From assembly GCF_000513135.1 (NCBI RefSeq), contig NZ_BAUV01000035.1, forward strand, positions 1 through 46,308: a DNA stretch of 46,308 nucleotides. Reading direction: 5' to 3'. The position numbers were made by a program, and so were the translations under genes. The notes under the pieces were generated by a model that was not told the DNA's origin, did not search any database, and saw only the letters and a list, made by a program, of their open reading frames with translations. Source of the DNA: Halalkalibacter akibai JCM 9157. Its GTDB lineage: Bacteria; Bacillota; Bacilli; Bacillales; Bacillaceae_D. Positions 23,393-32,065 of this stretch are shown in pieces (the stretch's first letter is position 1; the number at the start of each line of letters is the position of its first letter).

Positions 23393-24521
23393 AACCATTG
23401 TTTTTCCAACAGCAACCATAAAAGATAAAACTGATATTATGTATGAAGGTATAGTAGAGTTAATTCAACAACTAAATGACGATAATAATAAAGTTATTAT
23501 CATGTCACATGACCGTTCTAGGGTTGCGGATTTAGAATCTGAAATTGGATCTGTGGAAATATGTTATAGATGGCAAGTAAGAGATATGATGAAAGAAGAT
23601 AATGAAGGGAATTACATCTTGGTTGGAAGTAATGAAGATGATATGCGGATGGCAGCAAGTACAAAAACAGTTCTACTTACTCCGAAATGGTCAGATGTTA
23701 AGGATCCAGGACCTATAAAATATGGACTTGGAATTCCTACGCCAAAAACGCTTTACAAGGTAATACAAATTATCAAAAACCAAAAAGTTTGGTTTTATCA
23801 CCTGGATCTGAATGATAGGTCAACAGTATATTCTTTAACAAGTGCCAATTCTAGGGGAGATATATCAAAATCAGAGAGAGAAATAGTTGACGGGTTTAGG
23901 GATTCGCTGAAAAAAGGAAATAGAAAGTACTTTAAAGTTCTACAATTACATTTTTTAGCCTCACTTATTCATAATCCAATGTTTAAAGAAGTTGATATAT
24001 GGTCTGTAATGCCATCTTCTAGTACAGATATAAATGAGGACCTTTGGGCCTTAAAAGAGAGAGCTAGAATTCTTATGGGTAAGCGGTTAGTCAATCCACT
24101 TTTTATAAGACATACAGAAATTAAGAAAAGTCACCATTATACTAATATCACCGATAGATTGTATTGTGATAGGCACTTTCAAAGTATCAAGATTAATCCT
24201 GAGTATAGGAACAAGATTAAGGGGAAAGTTATTTGTGTTTTGGACGACTATTTAACAAATGGGACTTCATTTGAATCTATAAGAACCTTGTTAATAAAAG
24301 CTGGAGCTAAAAAAATAATTTTAGTTTCTTTAGGGAGGTTCAGAAGAGGATCAGGTATTGAATATTATAAGCAAGATTATAATATTGCTGGGGATGTTTT
24401 TACACAAAATTATTCCTATGAACTGATAGAAGAAATAGATATAAGTGGCGAGTACAACCCGCAAGCGAGAAACGAGATTGAGAATTTATACAGTCTTATT
24501 TATTCAAATGATAATAGTTAG
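23385..24521 (+). CDS. Phosphoribosyltransferase-domain protein, ShosT-like
   Basis: A 378-residue protein. The C-terminal 150 residues carry a type I phosphoribosyltransferase core: KVICVLDDYLTNGTSF (residues 280-296) is the PRPP-binding loop, followed by IRTLLIKAGAKKIILVSLGRF. The first 120 residues (IVFPTATIKDKTD, VIIMSHDRSRV, LVGSNEDDMRMAAS) resemble a degenerate HAD-like Rossmann domain. GAGGGGG precedes the ATG, and the start overlaps the DprA-like gene's stop. In ShosTA the PRTase protein is the toxin; that role here is by analogy. Confidence 0.8.
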   Translation: MSKTIVFPTATIKDKTDIMYEGIVELIQQLNDDNNKVIIMSHDRSRVADLESEIGSVEICYRWQVRDMMKEDNEGNYILVGSNEDDMRMAASTKTVLLTPKWSDVKDPGPIKYGLGIPTPKTLYKVIQIIKNQKVWFYHLDLNDRSTVYSLTSANSRGDISKSEREIVDGFRDSLKKGNRKYFKVLQLHFLASLIHNPMFKEVDIWSVMPSSSTDINEDLWALKERARILMGKRLVNPLFIRHTEIKKSHHYTNITDRLYCDRHFQSIKINPEYRNKIKGKVICVLDDYLTNGTSFESIRTLLIKAGAKKIILVSLGRFRRGSGIEYYKQDYNIAGDVFTQNYSYELIEEIDISGEYNPQARNEIENLYSLIYSNDNS

Positions 24522-24993
24522 AACAGAGTAGCTCCACCAGATAACAATTAATGATTTAATTTCGTTAGCAAGCTATGACGTGTGCTTGAAAAGACATTCA
24601 CATAAGGTTCGACCTGTTCTCATAAGATGTAAGGTATCTAGTTTATAAGTTATTAGAGTATAATACCGTTCAAATATATTCTTTCATACTGAAACAAGAA
24701 TGGAGGGAAGATCTTTAAACTATTTATCTAATATATGTTAAAAGGAAAAAGTCAAATATATCACTTAACTGTTTGTATTTGATAAGTGTATATTCCAAAG
24801 CTAACCCTTCACAAATATTATGTTATTTTTCAAATGAAAAGAAAGTCTGTGATACTAATTTGATCCCAGACTTAAGTAAATTATGTTTTCTAAAGTGAAC
24901 TTGAGTTTTTTCACACTTTTAAAAACCGCGCTACAATAGGCTTTACGCACACCCTTCACCTTACGGAAACAAGTGCCTCGACATTGACAGGGT
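24522..24993. other. Gene-free stretch
   Basis: No supported gene. An imperfect hairpin at 24842-24874 (AAGTCTG with CAGACTT) is the only structure I see. The stretch leads to the tRNA fragment. Confidence 0.5.
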
Positions 24994-25025
24994 GGAGGTC
25001 ACTGGTTCGAACCCAGTACGGGTCA
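24994..25025 (+). other. Detached tRNA 3' end (likely att site)
   Basis: GAGGTC is followed by a perfect T-arm (ACTGG, loop TTCGAAC, CCAGT at 25001-25017), then ACGGGTC and discriminator A (25018-25025). The matching 5' acceptor strand GACCCGT, D-arm and anticodon arm are absent upstream, so this is only the 3' third of a tRNA. The acceptor sequence would suit a Bacillaceae tRNA-Lys, but this is a guess. Tyrosine integrases often recombine at tRNA 3' ends, so this probably marks one end of the defence island. Confidence 0.65.
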
Positions 25026-25047
25026 TTCCTAAAAAGCTAGTAATGAT

Positions 25048-25081
25048 GCGCCTTCTCAGGTTTTGAGAGGCGTATTTTTTT
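25048..25081 (+). terminator. Terminator after the tRNA fragment
   Basis: GCGCCTTCTCA and TTGAGAGGCGT form an 11-bp stem with wobbles and one mismatch, followed by seven T. It looks like the original tRNA operon terminator. Confidence 0.8.
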
Positions 25082-25179
25082 ATGTGCGGTGGTGTGAGAG
25101 GTCTGGGATTAATAACCACAGAGTAATTAATTGTTGACTGAGACAGTTAAATGCATCTAATTAAATTTACTTTTTCAGA

Positions 25180-25485
25180 TTAGTAAACTTCAAAATCAAT
25201 TTCTTGAAATTTTTTAACTTCTTTTTTCCAACGTTCCTCAACAAATGCTTGATGATCTGGATGAGCATTATATGTATCATAAGCTTCTTGATTCGCAAAC
25301 TCCATTGAAAAACCAAATTCAAAATCATATTTATTACTTATTTGTTTTAATACCTCAAAATGTTCAACAACGGGAATAGAGCTTAATATTTTTTCTCCGT
25401 CAGCTAAAAATTTCTTAGTTTCAGCTGAATCATACTGACTCTTTAATGTAAAGACAGCCATATGTCTTATTCTACCTTTTTTCAT
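25180..25485 (-). CDS. Dabb (stress-responsive alpha/beta-barrel) family protein
   Basis: A 101-residue Dabb-domain protein, a ferredoxin-like dimeric barrel. The opening RIRHMAVFTLK with the conserved His, the FGFSMEFANQEAYDTYNAHPDHQAF block and the closing FQEIDFEVY are typical. The second ATG (25485) follows GGAGGTTTACAAG and is preferred to the one at 25500. The family includes stress proteins and small enzymes; no substrate can be named. Confidence 0.85.
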   Translation of the reverse strand: MKKGRIRHMAVFTLKSQYDSAETKKFLADGEKILSSIPVVEHFEVLKQISNKYDFEFGFSMEFANQEAYDTYNAHPDHQAFVEERWKKEVKKFQEIDFEVY

Positions 25486-25542
25486 CTTGTAAACCTCCAT
25501 TTTCTATTTATCAGTATTATTATAACAAATAAAGTTTGAAAA

Positions 25543-25573
25543 AAACTCCCGGACTCTAAAGTCACGGGAGTTT
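25543..25573 (-). terminator. Terminator of the GntR/ABC operon
   Basis: AAACTCCCG and CGGGAGTTT form a 9-bp stem that overlaps the permease stop codon. On the minus strand it is followed by a run of T. Confidence 0.8.
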
Positions 25574-27565
25574 ATTAATAATGGAATTCGGTAGGTGTTC
25601 TCTACTAATGGATTCAAATTCTGGATAAGAATTACTAGAAAGATAAAAACCGATTATATAATCATCGGTATGATTTCCACCAGATTGATTAAGAAGCTCT
25701 TGTAGTTCTGCTGGGTCACTAATCTTGATCACATCTTCTCTTTCATCGAGAGTATCTTCTAATCTATTTTCATAAATGAAATCGTACATGTTTCTATTAG
25801 GATCATTTTTTATAATATACGCATGCGATAAATCAGCGGCAGTAACTCGTGCTTGTGAAAGAAGATCTTTCTTGTCTAACCAATCCTCAATCTGGGTGTA
25901 AGACTTCTTCCAAGTAAGATGGAGGTATTTATTTTGTTCAAATTCATATTCAATTTGAGACCACCAATAAAGTTCATCAAGCATTTCCTCTGTCGTTTGG
26001 TTCGATATATCTGCTTTTAACAACTGATGAAACTCTGCTAATTCTTGTGGGTCTATTATTCGAACTTGTTGACCTGTGCGGTACGAGTTAATCGTAATTC
26101 GTTTCAGGCTTGTGATGTCATCTACTTCAAGAATTGGAAATTGATTTTGTTTATACTCTGGTGATTCAACAATTTCTCTGTAATGTTTTTGATAAGCATG
26201 CATCGGAATTTGATAATGTCTAACCAATTCTTTACCATTTTTTAAATGATAACGGAATGCAACAGAGTCCGTTTGTGAAGCTGTCTTTTTTAGTTGATTT
26301 TTTTCTTTGATAATTTGTTCATGTAAGCTTAGAATGCTTTTAATTGTACCGCTCTGATTGTAGTGGTATTTAGGTTCGATATATTCTTCCATTCTCTCAC
26401 CGTCATAGTAATGATAAAAGCGATCCTGGTCGAGAATTTGATAGATTGAATCCCCGAAATGAACACCTTGAATCTCTTCTATGTTTGGGATTCTTTTTTC
26501 AAATCCAAACGCATCTAGTTGAAAAGAAACTCCTAAAATGGTAACGACTATTAAAAATCCAAGATAACCTTTCCATTTAGCTAAAACTCTCCATGTCTTT
26601 TCAAGAATCATGGTAGCAAGGTAATACCCTAGTAAAGCTGCTGTGATGTATCCAAATATAGTCCAACCCATTCCACCTTGTACACTACCAAAATAAAGGC
26701 CGCCGACCAACATTGTACAGAAGGTAACACCATATTTAAAAACAGGCCGCAATGCTGCAAAAGCAATAGCTTGTGTGGCTGTTTCGGTCGGTCTCTTTTT
26801 GTAAGCCAACAATGCGCATAGATAAAAGGAAGCACTTAATAATAAATAGACAACAATCTCAATTGTAGTTAATGGATTTTGTTCTAGCTGTGATATCCGA
26901 ATAAAAGGGATGATATTTTCGAATTTCTGATTTATGTAGTAGGTAGCTGAAAATCCAAATAAATAAAATTCCAAGTTAGAGTAGAAAAGCATGGTGATTC
27001 CAACTGGGAAGACAAAAAGAATATAAGTAAGCGCAGCTTGTAAGATTGACATGCCTGATAACATACCTACAAAAACTCCAGCTAGAAAAACGAAAACAGC
27101 AAAAAGTAACGAAAACATTGTCCAGTTAAACACAGAAGAAAAAGATAAAAGTTCATTATAAGGTAGAAACTGTCCTAAAATTAATAAACTAACTGACGTA
27201 ATCAATACTGGAGTGATTAAACCAAGTAAACCAAACAAAATGTGTTGATTATACAATTGCTCTCTTTTTATCGGTAAACTATGTGTGAAATCACTTGAAA
27301 GCTTTACTTGCATATAACGAAATAAGAAAATAGCAAACAATACAGGAAAGGTAAAAGTCATAAGAACCTGAAATTCTATTGAAACTTCCCAAAGACTTTT
27401 AGGTGGTATAAATTGATGATATTCGTTGTCTCTTGTATATGCCATAAGTAGCTGTAAAGGTAGAGAAAAAAGCAGGCAAAGTAAATATCCAAGGCTAATC
27501 CATCCAACTTGTCTTACATTTTGAATGAATATACCTCTATTAAACAATGATGTTTTCAATTTCAT
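25562..27565 (-). CDS. ABC transporter permease (YtrC/YtrD-like)
   Basis: A 667-residue membrane protein. There is an N-terminal helix (VGWISLGYLLCLLFSLPLQLL), then about five more between residues 60 and 250, and two to three between 265 and 345. A large extracellular domain of some 320 residues follows. It is the partner of the ATPase gene, which it overlaps. Related operons (B. subtilis ytrABCDEF) respond to cell-wall stress; the substrate is unknown. The ATG at 27565 follows GAGAGGTG and is chosen over the GTG at 27574. Confidence 0.82.
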   Translation of the reverse strand: MKLKTSLFNRGIFIQNVRQVGWISLGYLLCLLFSLPLQLLMAYTRDNEYHQFIPPKSLWEVSIEFQVLMTFTFPVLFAIFLFRYMQVKLSSDFTHSLPIKREQLYNQHILFGLLGLITPVLITSVSLLILGQFLPYNELLSFSSVFNWTMFSLLFAVFVFLAGVFVGMLSGMSILQAALTYILFVFPVGITMLFYSNLEFYLFGFSATYYINQKFENIIPFIRISQLEQNPLTTIEIVVYLLLSASFYLCALLAYKKRPTETATQAIAFAALRPVFKYGVTFCTMLVGGLYFGSVQGGMGWTIFGYITAALLGYYLATMILEKTWRVLAKWKGYLGFLIVVTILGVSFQLDAFGFEKRIPNIEEIQGVHFGDSIYQILDQDRFYHYYDGERMEEYIEPKYHYNQSGTIKSILSLHEQIIKEKNQLKKTASQTDSVAFRYHLKNGKELVRHYQIPMHAYQKHYREIVESPEYKQNQFPILEVDDITSLKRITINSYRTGQQVRIIDPQELAEFHQLLKADISNQTTEEMLDELYWWSQIEYEFEQNKYLHLTWKKSYTQIEDWLDKKDLLSQARVTAADLSHAYIIKNDPNRNMYDFIYENRLEDTLDEREDVIKISDPAELQELLNQSGGNHTDDYIIGFYLSSNSYPEFESISREHLPNSIINKLP

Positions 27566-28439
27566 AACCAACACCTCTCATTTCATAAATGAATATTTCT
27601 TCTAGAGTTAAAGGAAGTAAATCAAAAATTGCCGGTTGATGAGCCTGTACTTGAGCAGAAATGTCACTTTCTTTTCCACGTACAATATAAAGAAGTACAC
27701 TACCGCGTTCTTCTCTATATAAGATTGGGAGATCATCTAAGAAATCAGTAGGTACAGCTTGTTTAAAAGCAACTTGTATCTTATGAATATCTGATTTTAA
27801 ATCATCTAGATCTTTTTCTATAATGATTTGACCATGATGCATGATTCCCACCTGGTCGCATAGGTCTTCAACTTCTCTTAAATTATGAGAAGAGATCATG
27901 ATCGTCATTTCACGTTCTGCAACGTCTTGTATAAGAAGGTTTTTAACTTTTTGTCTCATGACGGCATCTAATCCGTCTAGTGGTTCATCCAAGATTAATA
28001 GATCAGGCATCGTTGATAATGTTAACCAAAAAGCCACTTGTCGTTGCATTCCTTTTGAAAGACGCTGAATTTTTTTTGTCGGATCAATTTGAAAAACATT
28101 TTGAAGCATCTTGAAGCGTGTTTCGTTCCACGAAGGAAACAAAGTTTGATAAAAACGAGCTGTTTGCTGAATGGTCGAGTTAGGATAGAAAAATAGCGAA
28201 TCAGCAAGGAAAATCATTTTCTCTTTTAGAGCTACGTTTTCATATACCGGCTCTTCATTTATATGGACTTGACCAGAACTTGGATTATATATTCCAGCAA
28301 GCATTTTCAAAAGCGTTGTTTTCCCTGCGCCATTTGAACCGAGTAACCCGTAAATAGAGCCTTTTTTTATATGAAGGTTTACGTTAGTTACCGCTTCAAA
28401 CCCATCAAAGTTTTTTTGAACATTGGTTACACTAATCAT
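27540..28439 (-). CDS. ABC transporter ATP-binding protein (YtrB-like)
   Basis: A 299-residue ATPase. Walker A is GSNGAGKT (about residues 38-45), the signature is RLSKGMQRQ near 130, Walker B is LLILDEPLDGLD near 150, and the switch His is in SSHNLREVE near 185. The start ATG overlaps the stop of the GntR gene (ATGATTAG), and its end overlaps the permease start, so the three genes are translationally coupled. It powers the permease at 25562. The signature LSKG is a common variant of LSGG in this subfamily. Confidence 0.93.
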   Translation of the reverse strand: MISVTNVQKNFDGFEAVTNVNLHIKKGSIYGLLGSNGAGKTTLLKMLAGIYNPSSGQVHINEEPVYENVALKEKMIFLADSLFFYPNSTIQQTARFYQTLFPSWNETRFKMLQNVFQIDPTKKIQRLSKGMQRQVAFWLTLSTMPDLLILDEPLDGLDAVMRQKVKNLLIQDVAEREMTIMISSHNLREVEDLCDQVGIMHHGQIIIEKDLDDLKSDIHKIQVAFKQAVPTDFLDDLPILYREERGSVLLYIVRGKESDISAQVQAHQPAIFDLLPLTLEEIFIYEMRGVGYEIENIIV

Positions 28440-28821
28440 TTTGATCAACTCCTTTAGTTGATTGTTCAGCAATTGAAATTAAATTTAGAATTTCTTCTTT
28501 ATTAATACCGAGGTAAAGTGCTTCCGATAGCAACTTAAGTAATTCTTGTTTCATTTTCATCACCTTCTCGTTATTTGTTGTTACTGCTTGTGGGGCAACG
28601 AATTTCCCCTTACCTGGAATGGAATAAATGTAACCTTGATGCTCTAGCTCACGATATGCTTTTTGAATGGTATTGGGATTTACCGTTAATTCTTGAGCTA
28701 GTACTCTAACAGAAGGAAGTTGTTGATCTGATTGATATACTTCATGAATGATTAAATCCTTCCACTTTTCCACTAATTGTTCATAAATAGGCACTCTGCT
28801 TCTAAGGTCTAGTTGAAACAT
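28432..28821 (-). CDS. GntR-family (YtrA subfamily) transcriptional regulator
   Basis: A 129-residue repressor with only the winged helix-turn-helix and a short C-terminal dimer helix pair, as in the YtrA subfamily. It reads RVPIYEQLVEKWKDLI, then LPSVRVLAQELTVNPNTIQKAY and the wing YIYSIPGKGKFV. TAGGGACC-type spacing with AGGAGGT lies before the ATG. First gene of the operon; it likely represses its own promoter through the dyad at 28857. Confidence 0.92.
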   Translation of the reverse strand: MFQLDLRSRVPIYEQLVEKWKDLIIHEVYQSDQQLPSVRVLAQELTVNPNTIQKAYRELEHQGYIYSIPGKGKFVAPQAVTTNNEKVMKMKQELLKLLSEALYLGINKEEILNLISIAEQSTKGVDQND

Positions 28822-28856
28822 AGGGACCTCCTTTCAAAAGGGAGATGTAGTAACTG

Positions 28857-28902
28857 AGCTAACTGTATTATTTAATATAATACGGATAGCTGTATTTTAC
28901 AA
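28857..28902 (-). promoter_or_regulatory. Promoter and dyad operator of the GntR operon
   Basis: A 35-base dyad at 28857-28891 has 12 of 15 positions matched in its arms (AGCTAACTGTATTAT against the complement of ATAATACGGATAGCT). It covers the -10 box (TATATT, minus strand, 28879-28874), with TTGTAA at 28902-28897 as -35 and a 17-base spacer. That is the expected site for repression by the GntR protein. Confidence 0.65.
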
Positions 28903-29049
28903 CTAATAATTTCAAGGAAGAAGCTAAATCTAATTAAGTCAAGTTTTTAAATGAAGAAAAACAAGTTATACAAAAATGCATAACCGGTTTAAACTTTTTC
29001 GCTTTCTATTGATACTTCTTTGCTAATTAAGATCATACCTAAAAAAATA

Positions 29050-29110
29050 TTGACACTAAGAACTGGAGAATATATATTAGGTTATGTGTTTGTAAATGAT
29101 AATCATTTTC
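29050..29110 (+). promoter_or_regulatory. Promoter with Fur box of the iron uptake operon
   Basis: TTGACA (29050-29055), a 17-base spacer and TATATT (29073-29078) are followed at 29092-29110 by GTAAATGATAATCATTTTC. The AAATGATAATCATTT core is a perfect palindrome matching the Fur box GATAATGATAATCATTATC. It lies at the likely +10 to +30 region, so iron-loaded Fur should block the operon at 29151. Confidence 0.9.
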
Positions 29111-29150
29111 GATTGGTTTTTTTTGTTAGTTCGACCGTGGAGGTGAAAAG

Positions 29151-29996
29151 ATGGTTCGTTTATATACAGATGATTTAAACATTAGTTATGGCGAAAAGTT
29201 AATTGTGAAAAATCTTAGCGTGAAAATCCCAGATAAGAAAATTACAACTATTATCGGTTCAAATGGTTGTGGGAAATCAACGCTCCTGAAAGCCATTACT
29301 CGAATCATATCGCATCAATCTGGTACGGTGATATTAGATGGAGAAAACATCTCCAAAGAAAGTACGAAAATTTTGGCTAAGAAAATGGCGATCCTTCCAC
29401 AAACACCTGAAAGTGCAAGTGGGTTGACGGTTGGTGAATTAGTATCGTATGGTCGTTTTCCTTATCAAAAAGGGTTCGGAAGGCTAACGAAAAAAGATTA
29501 TGAAGTAATTGATTGGGCTCTTGAAGTGACTGGAACGAAGGACTTCAAGTTCCGACCGGTAGACGCTTTATCCGGAGGACAACGGCAAAGAGTCTGGATA
29601 GCAATGGCTCTTGCGCAAGAAACAGAAATAATCTTTCTAGACGAACCTACCACTTATTTGGATATGGCCCATCAACTTGAGGTTTTAGAATTATTACAAA
29701 AATTAAACAGAGATCAGGACCGGACCATTGTAATGGTTCTTCACGATTTGAATCAGGCTGCGCGATTTGCTGATTACATGATTGCTTTAAAAGCTGGAGA
29801 AATTGTAAAAACAGGATCTTGTGAAGAAGTTATGGTTCATGAAGTTTTAAAAGAAGTGTTTCAAATTGATGCTGTAATTGGAAGGGACCCTAGAACGAAC
29901 AAACCAATGTGCGTAACATATAACTTACTTAGAGGAGAAACAACCAATGAAGAAACTACTATTCCCTATTATGCTAATGTTGGTACTAATTATTAG
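29151..29996 (+). CDS. Ferric siderophore ABC transporter ATP-binding protein (FecE/FhuC-like)
   Basis: A 281-residue ATPase for iron-siderophore import. Walker A is GSNGCGKS near residue 37, the Q-loop is LPQTPE near 83, the signature is LSGGQRQRVW near 142, Walker B is IIFLDEPTTYLD near 160, and the switch is VLHDLNQAARFADY near 200. The C-terminal tail overlaps the next gene by 50 bases. It is the first gene behind the Fur-boxed promoter. It should energise the two FecCD permeases at 31056 and 32062. Confidence 0.93.
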   Translation: MVRLYTDDLNISYGEKLIVKNLSVKIPDKKITTIIGSNGCGKSTLLKAITRIISHQSGTVILDGENISKESTKILAKKMAILPQTPESASGLTVGELVSYGRFPYQKGFGRLTKKDYEVIDWALEVTGTKDFKFRPVDALSGGQRQRVWIAMALAQETEIIFLDEPTTYLDMAHQLEVLELLQKLNRDQDRTIVMVLHDLNQAARFADYMIALKAGEIVKTGSCEEVMVHEVLKEVFQIDAVIGRDPRTNKPMCVTYNLLRGETTNEETTIPYYANVGTNY

Positions 29997-30897
29997 TGCT
30001 TGCGGTAGTAATGCAACAGAAGAAACTACAGAAGAAATAGAAGTGGAGCAAGCAGAAACTGAAATTACAGTTGAAGAAACGAGTTCAGATATGATCATTT
30101 ATGAATCTGAAAATGGTCCTGTTGAAGTTCCAGCCGACCCAAAACGTGTTATTGTACTTGCTACATTTGCTGGAAATGTTTTAGCTTTGGATACCAATCT
30201 TGTAGGAGTTGATCCTTGGTCTAAGATGAATCCACGTTACGTTGGATTAGAAGGTGTCGAAGAAGTAACTGATGAAAATTTAGAGAAAATCATTGAACTC
30301 GACCCAGATTTAATCATTGGTTTGTCATATACAAATAACCTTGATAAATTAAGTGAAATTGCTCCTACTGTCACTTTTACTTATGGTGCTCTAGATTACT
30401 TAACTCAACATTTAGAAATAGGTAAACTACTAAACAAAGAAGCAGAGGCGCAAGCGTGGATTGATGATTTCAAACAACGTGCACAAGCTGCTGGTGAAGA
30501 AATCAAAGCGGAAATTGGAGAAGAGGCAACTGTTTCAGTTATTGAGAATTTTGATAAAGAACTTTATGTATTTGGAGATAACTGGGCACGTGGAACAGAG
30601 ATCCTTTACCAAGAAATGCAATTAGAAATGCCTGAAAAAGTAAAAGAAATGGCATTAGAGCAAGGCTATCATACTCTATCTTTTGAAGTGCTTCCTGAAT
30701 TTGCAGGTGATTATGTAATATTTAGTAAAAATGCAGATGGTGATACGTCATTCCAAGAAACGGAAACGTACAAAAATATTCCTGCTGTTCAAAATAATCA
30801 AGTCTTCGAAGTCAATGCTAAGGAATTTTACTTTAATGATCCAATTACGTTAGAATTTCAATTGGAGTTTTTTATTGAGCAGTTTCTAGGTAACTAA
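29947..30897 (+). CDS. Iron-siderophore-binding lipoprotein (FeuA/YfiY type)
   Basis: A 316-residue substrate-binding lipoprotein of the periplasmic-binding-protein class III (FecB/FhuD fold). The signal peptide ends LIISAC, with the lipid Cys at residue 19, followed by a Glu/Thr-rich linker. The mature domain has DPKRVIVLATFAGNVLALD, ENLEKIIELDPDLIIGL and the closing QLEFFIEQFLGN. GAGGAG lies 9 bases before the ATG. It delivers a ferric siderophore to the FecCD pair; which one is not visible. Confidence 0.92.
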   Translation: MKKLLFPIMLMLVLIISACGSNATEETTEEIEVEQAETEITVEETSSDMIIYESENGPVEVPADPKRVIVLATFAGNVLALDTNLVGVDPWSKMNPRYVGLEGVEEVTDENLEKIIELDPDLIIGLSYTNNLDKLSEIAPTVTFTYGALDYLTQHLEIGKLLNKEAEAQAWIDDFKQRAQAAGEEIKAEIGEEATVSVIENFDKELYVFGDNWARGTEILYQEMQLEMPEKVKEMALEQGYHTLSFEVLPEFAGDYVIFSKNADGDTSFQETETYKNIPAVQNNQVFEVNAKEFYFNDPITLEFQLEFFIEQFLGN

Positions 30898-30928
30898 TAG
30901 TAAAACAGAAGGGGATGCAGGTGTAATA

Positions 30929-31009
30929 AATTCTGATCCTAGTACTCACTGAGGGATGCTGATATAATTATTTCAGTAACTTTCTATTCGGTGCTAGTAG
31001 GGATGAATT
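30929..31009 (+). other. Imperfect hairpin between binding protein and permease
   Basis: AATTC..ATCCTAGTA near 30929 can pair with complementary sequence ending near 31009. Such stems often raise expression of the binding protein over the permease. The pairing is imperfect, so confidence is low. Confidence 0.35.
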
Positions 31010-31055
31010 ACCTGGACCCCTTTTTCCTATTCTATGAAGAAAAGATGAGAAGCTA

Positions 31056-32065
31056 ATGTTTAAAGAAAATGCCACTACTATTCCATTTATCTATAAACTT
31101 ATCGCTGGACTATTCCTATTTGTTTGTATGTTTTTTGTAGCAATGGGATTTGGTGCCGCCGATATTGCATTTAGAGACGTTTGGTTAGCGCTCACGTCTA
31201 CTACAACAAGTGATAAAATTTTGATTATTCGAGAAATCCGTCTGCCACGAGAGGTTGCAGCTATTTTTGTAGGAGTTGCTTTGGCTGTTTCAGGAGCTAT
31301 TATGCAAGGTATGACGAGAAATCCACTTGCAGACCCTGGCTTATTTGGATTAACAGCCGGGGCTAACGCGGCTCTAGCGATTGCGATTGCTTTTGTACCT
31401 ACACTAAATTATTTTGGCGTCATGATTGCTTGTTTTATTGGAGCGGCAACAGGAGCAATAATGGTCTTTGGAATAGCTCAATTCGTAAAGGAGGCTTTTC
31501 ACCGTTTCGAATTGTGTTAGCAGGAGCAGCCGTCTCAGCTTTTTTATATGCAATTGCAGATGGGGTTGCTATTTATTTTAAAATATCAAAAGATGTCTCG
31601 ATGTGGACAGCAGGTGGATTAATCGGTACTTCTTGGATTCAGCTTCAAGTCATCGTTCCATTTATAATCACTGGTGTATTCGTTGCTCTTTTTTTGTCTA
31701 GACAACTGACGATTCTCAGCTTGAATGAAGAGGTTGCTGTTGGACTTGGTCAAAAAACGACACAAATAAAAGTGATTTTATTTATTGTCATTATTTTATT
31801 AGCTGGTGCATCGGTTGCATTAGTCGGGAACATGGCTTTTATTGGGTTGATGATTCCTCACATAGTGAGAGCCATTGTCGGGACAGATTATCGTTTTATC
31901 ATTCCAATGTCGGCAGTGATTGGAGCAACTTTTATGTTGCTTGCCGATACACTTGGGCGAACGATTAATGCTCCTTTTGAAACGCCGGTTGTAGCCATTG
32001 TAGCCATAATGGGATTACCGTTCTTCCTGGTTATTGTGCGTAAAGGAGGGAGGGAATTCAAATGA
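31056..32065 (+). pseudogene. FecCD-family iron permease with a frameshift
   Basis: The first frame (31056-31520) holds the N-terminal half of a FecCD permease: RLPREVAAIFVGVALAVSG, then MTRNPLADPGLFGLTAG. It runs out at FVKEAFHRFELC. The second frame resumes KGGFSPFRIVLAGAAVSAF and continues to FEFK-like residues at 32065 with MIPHIVRAIVG and DTLGR. One missing A in GTAAAGGAGG (about 31488) restores a continuous permease of normal length (about 336 residues). It is either a real inactivation or a homopolymer sequencing error. Its ATGA overlap with the next permease shows the operon is otherwise intact. Confidence 0.85.

Noticed and set aside
24961-25025. Complete tRNA gene
   Set aside because: Only variable loop, T-arm and acceptor 3' strand are present; no D-arm, anticodon arm or matching 5' acceptor strand lies upstream.
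31056-32065. Programmed frameshift as the firm explanation of the split permease
   Set aside because: There is no classical slippery heptamer with a downstream stem; a simple base loss is the simpler reading, so recoding is kept only as an alternative.
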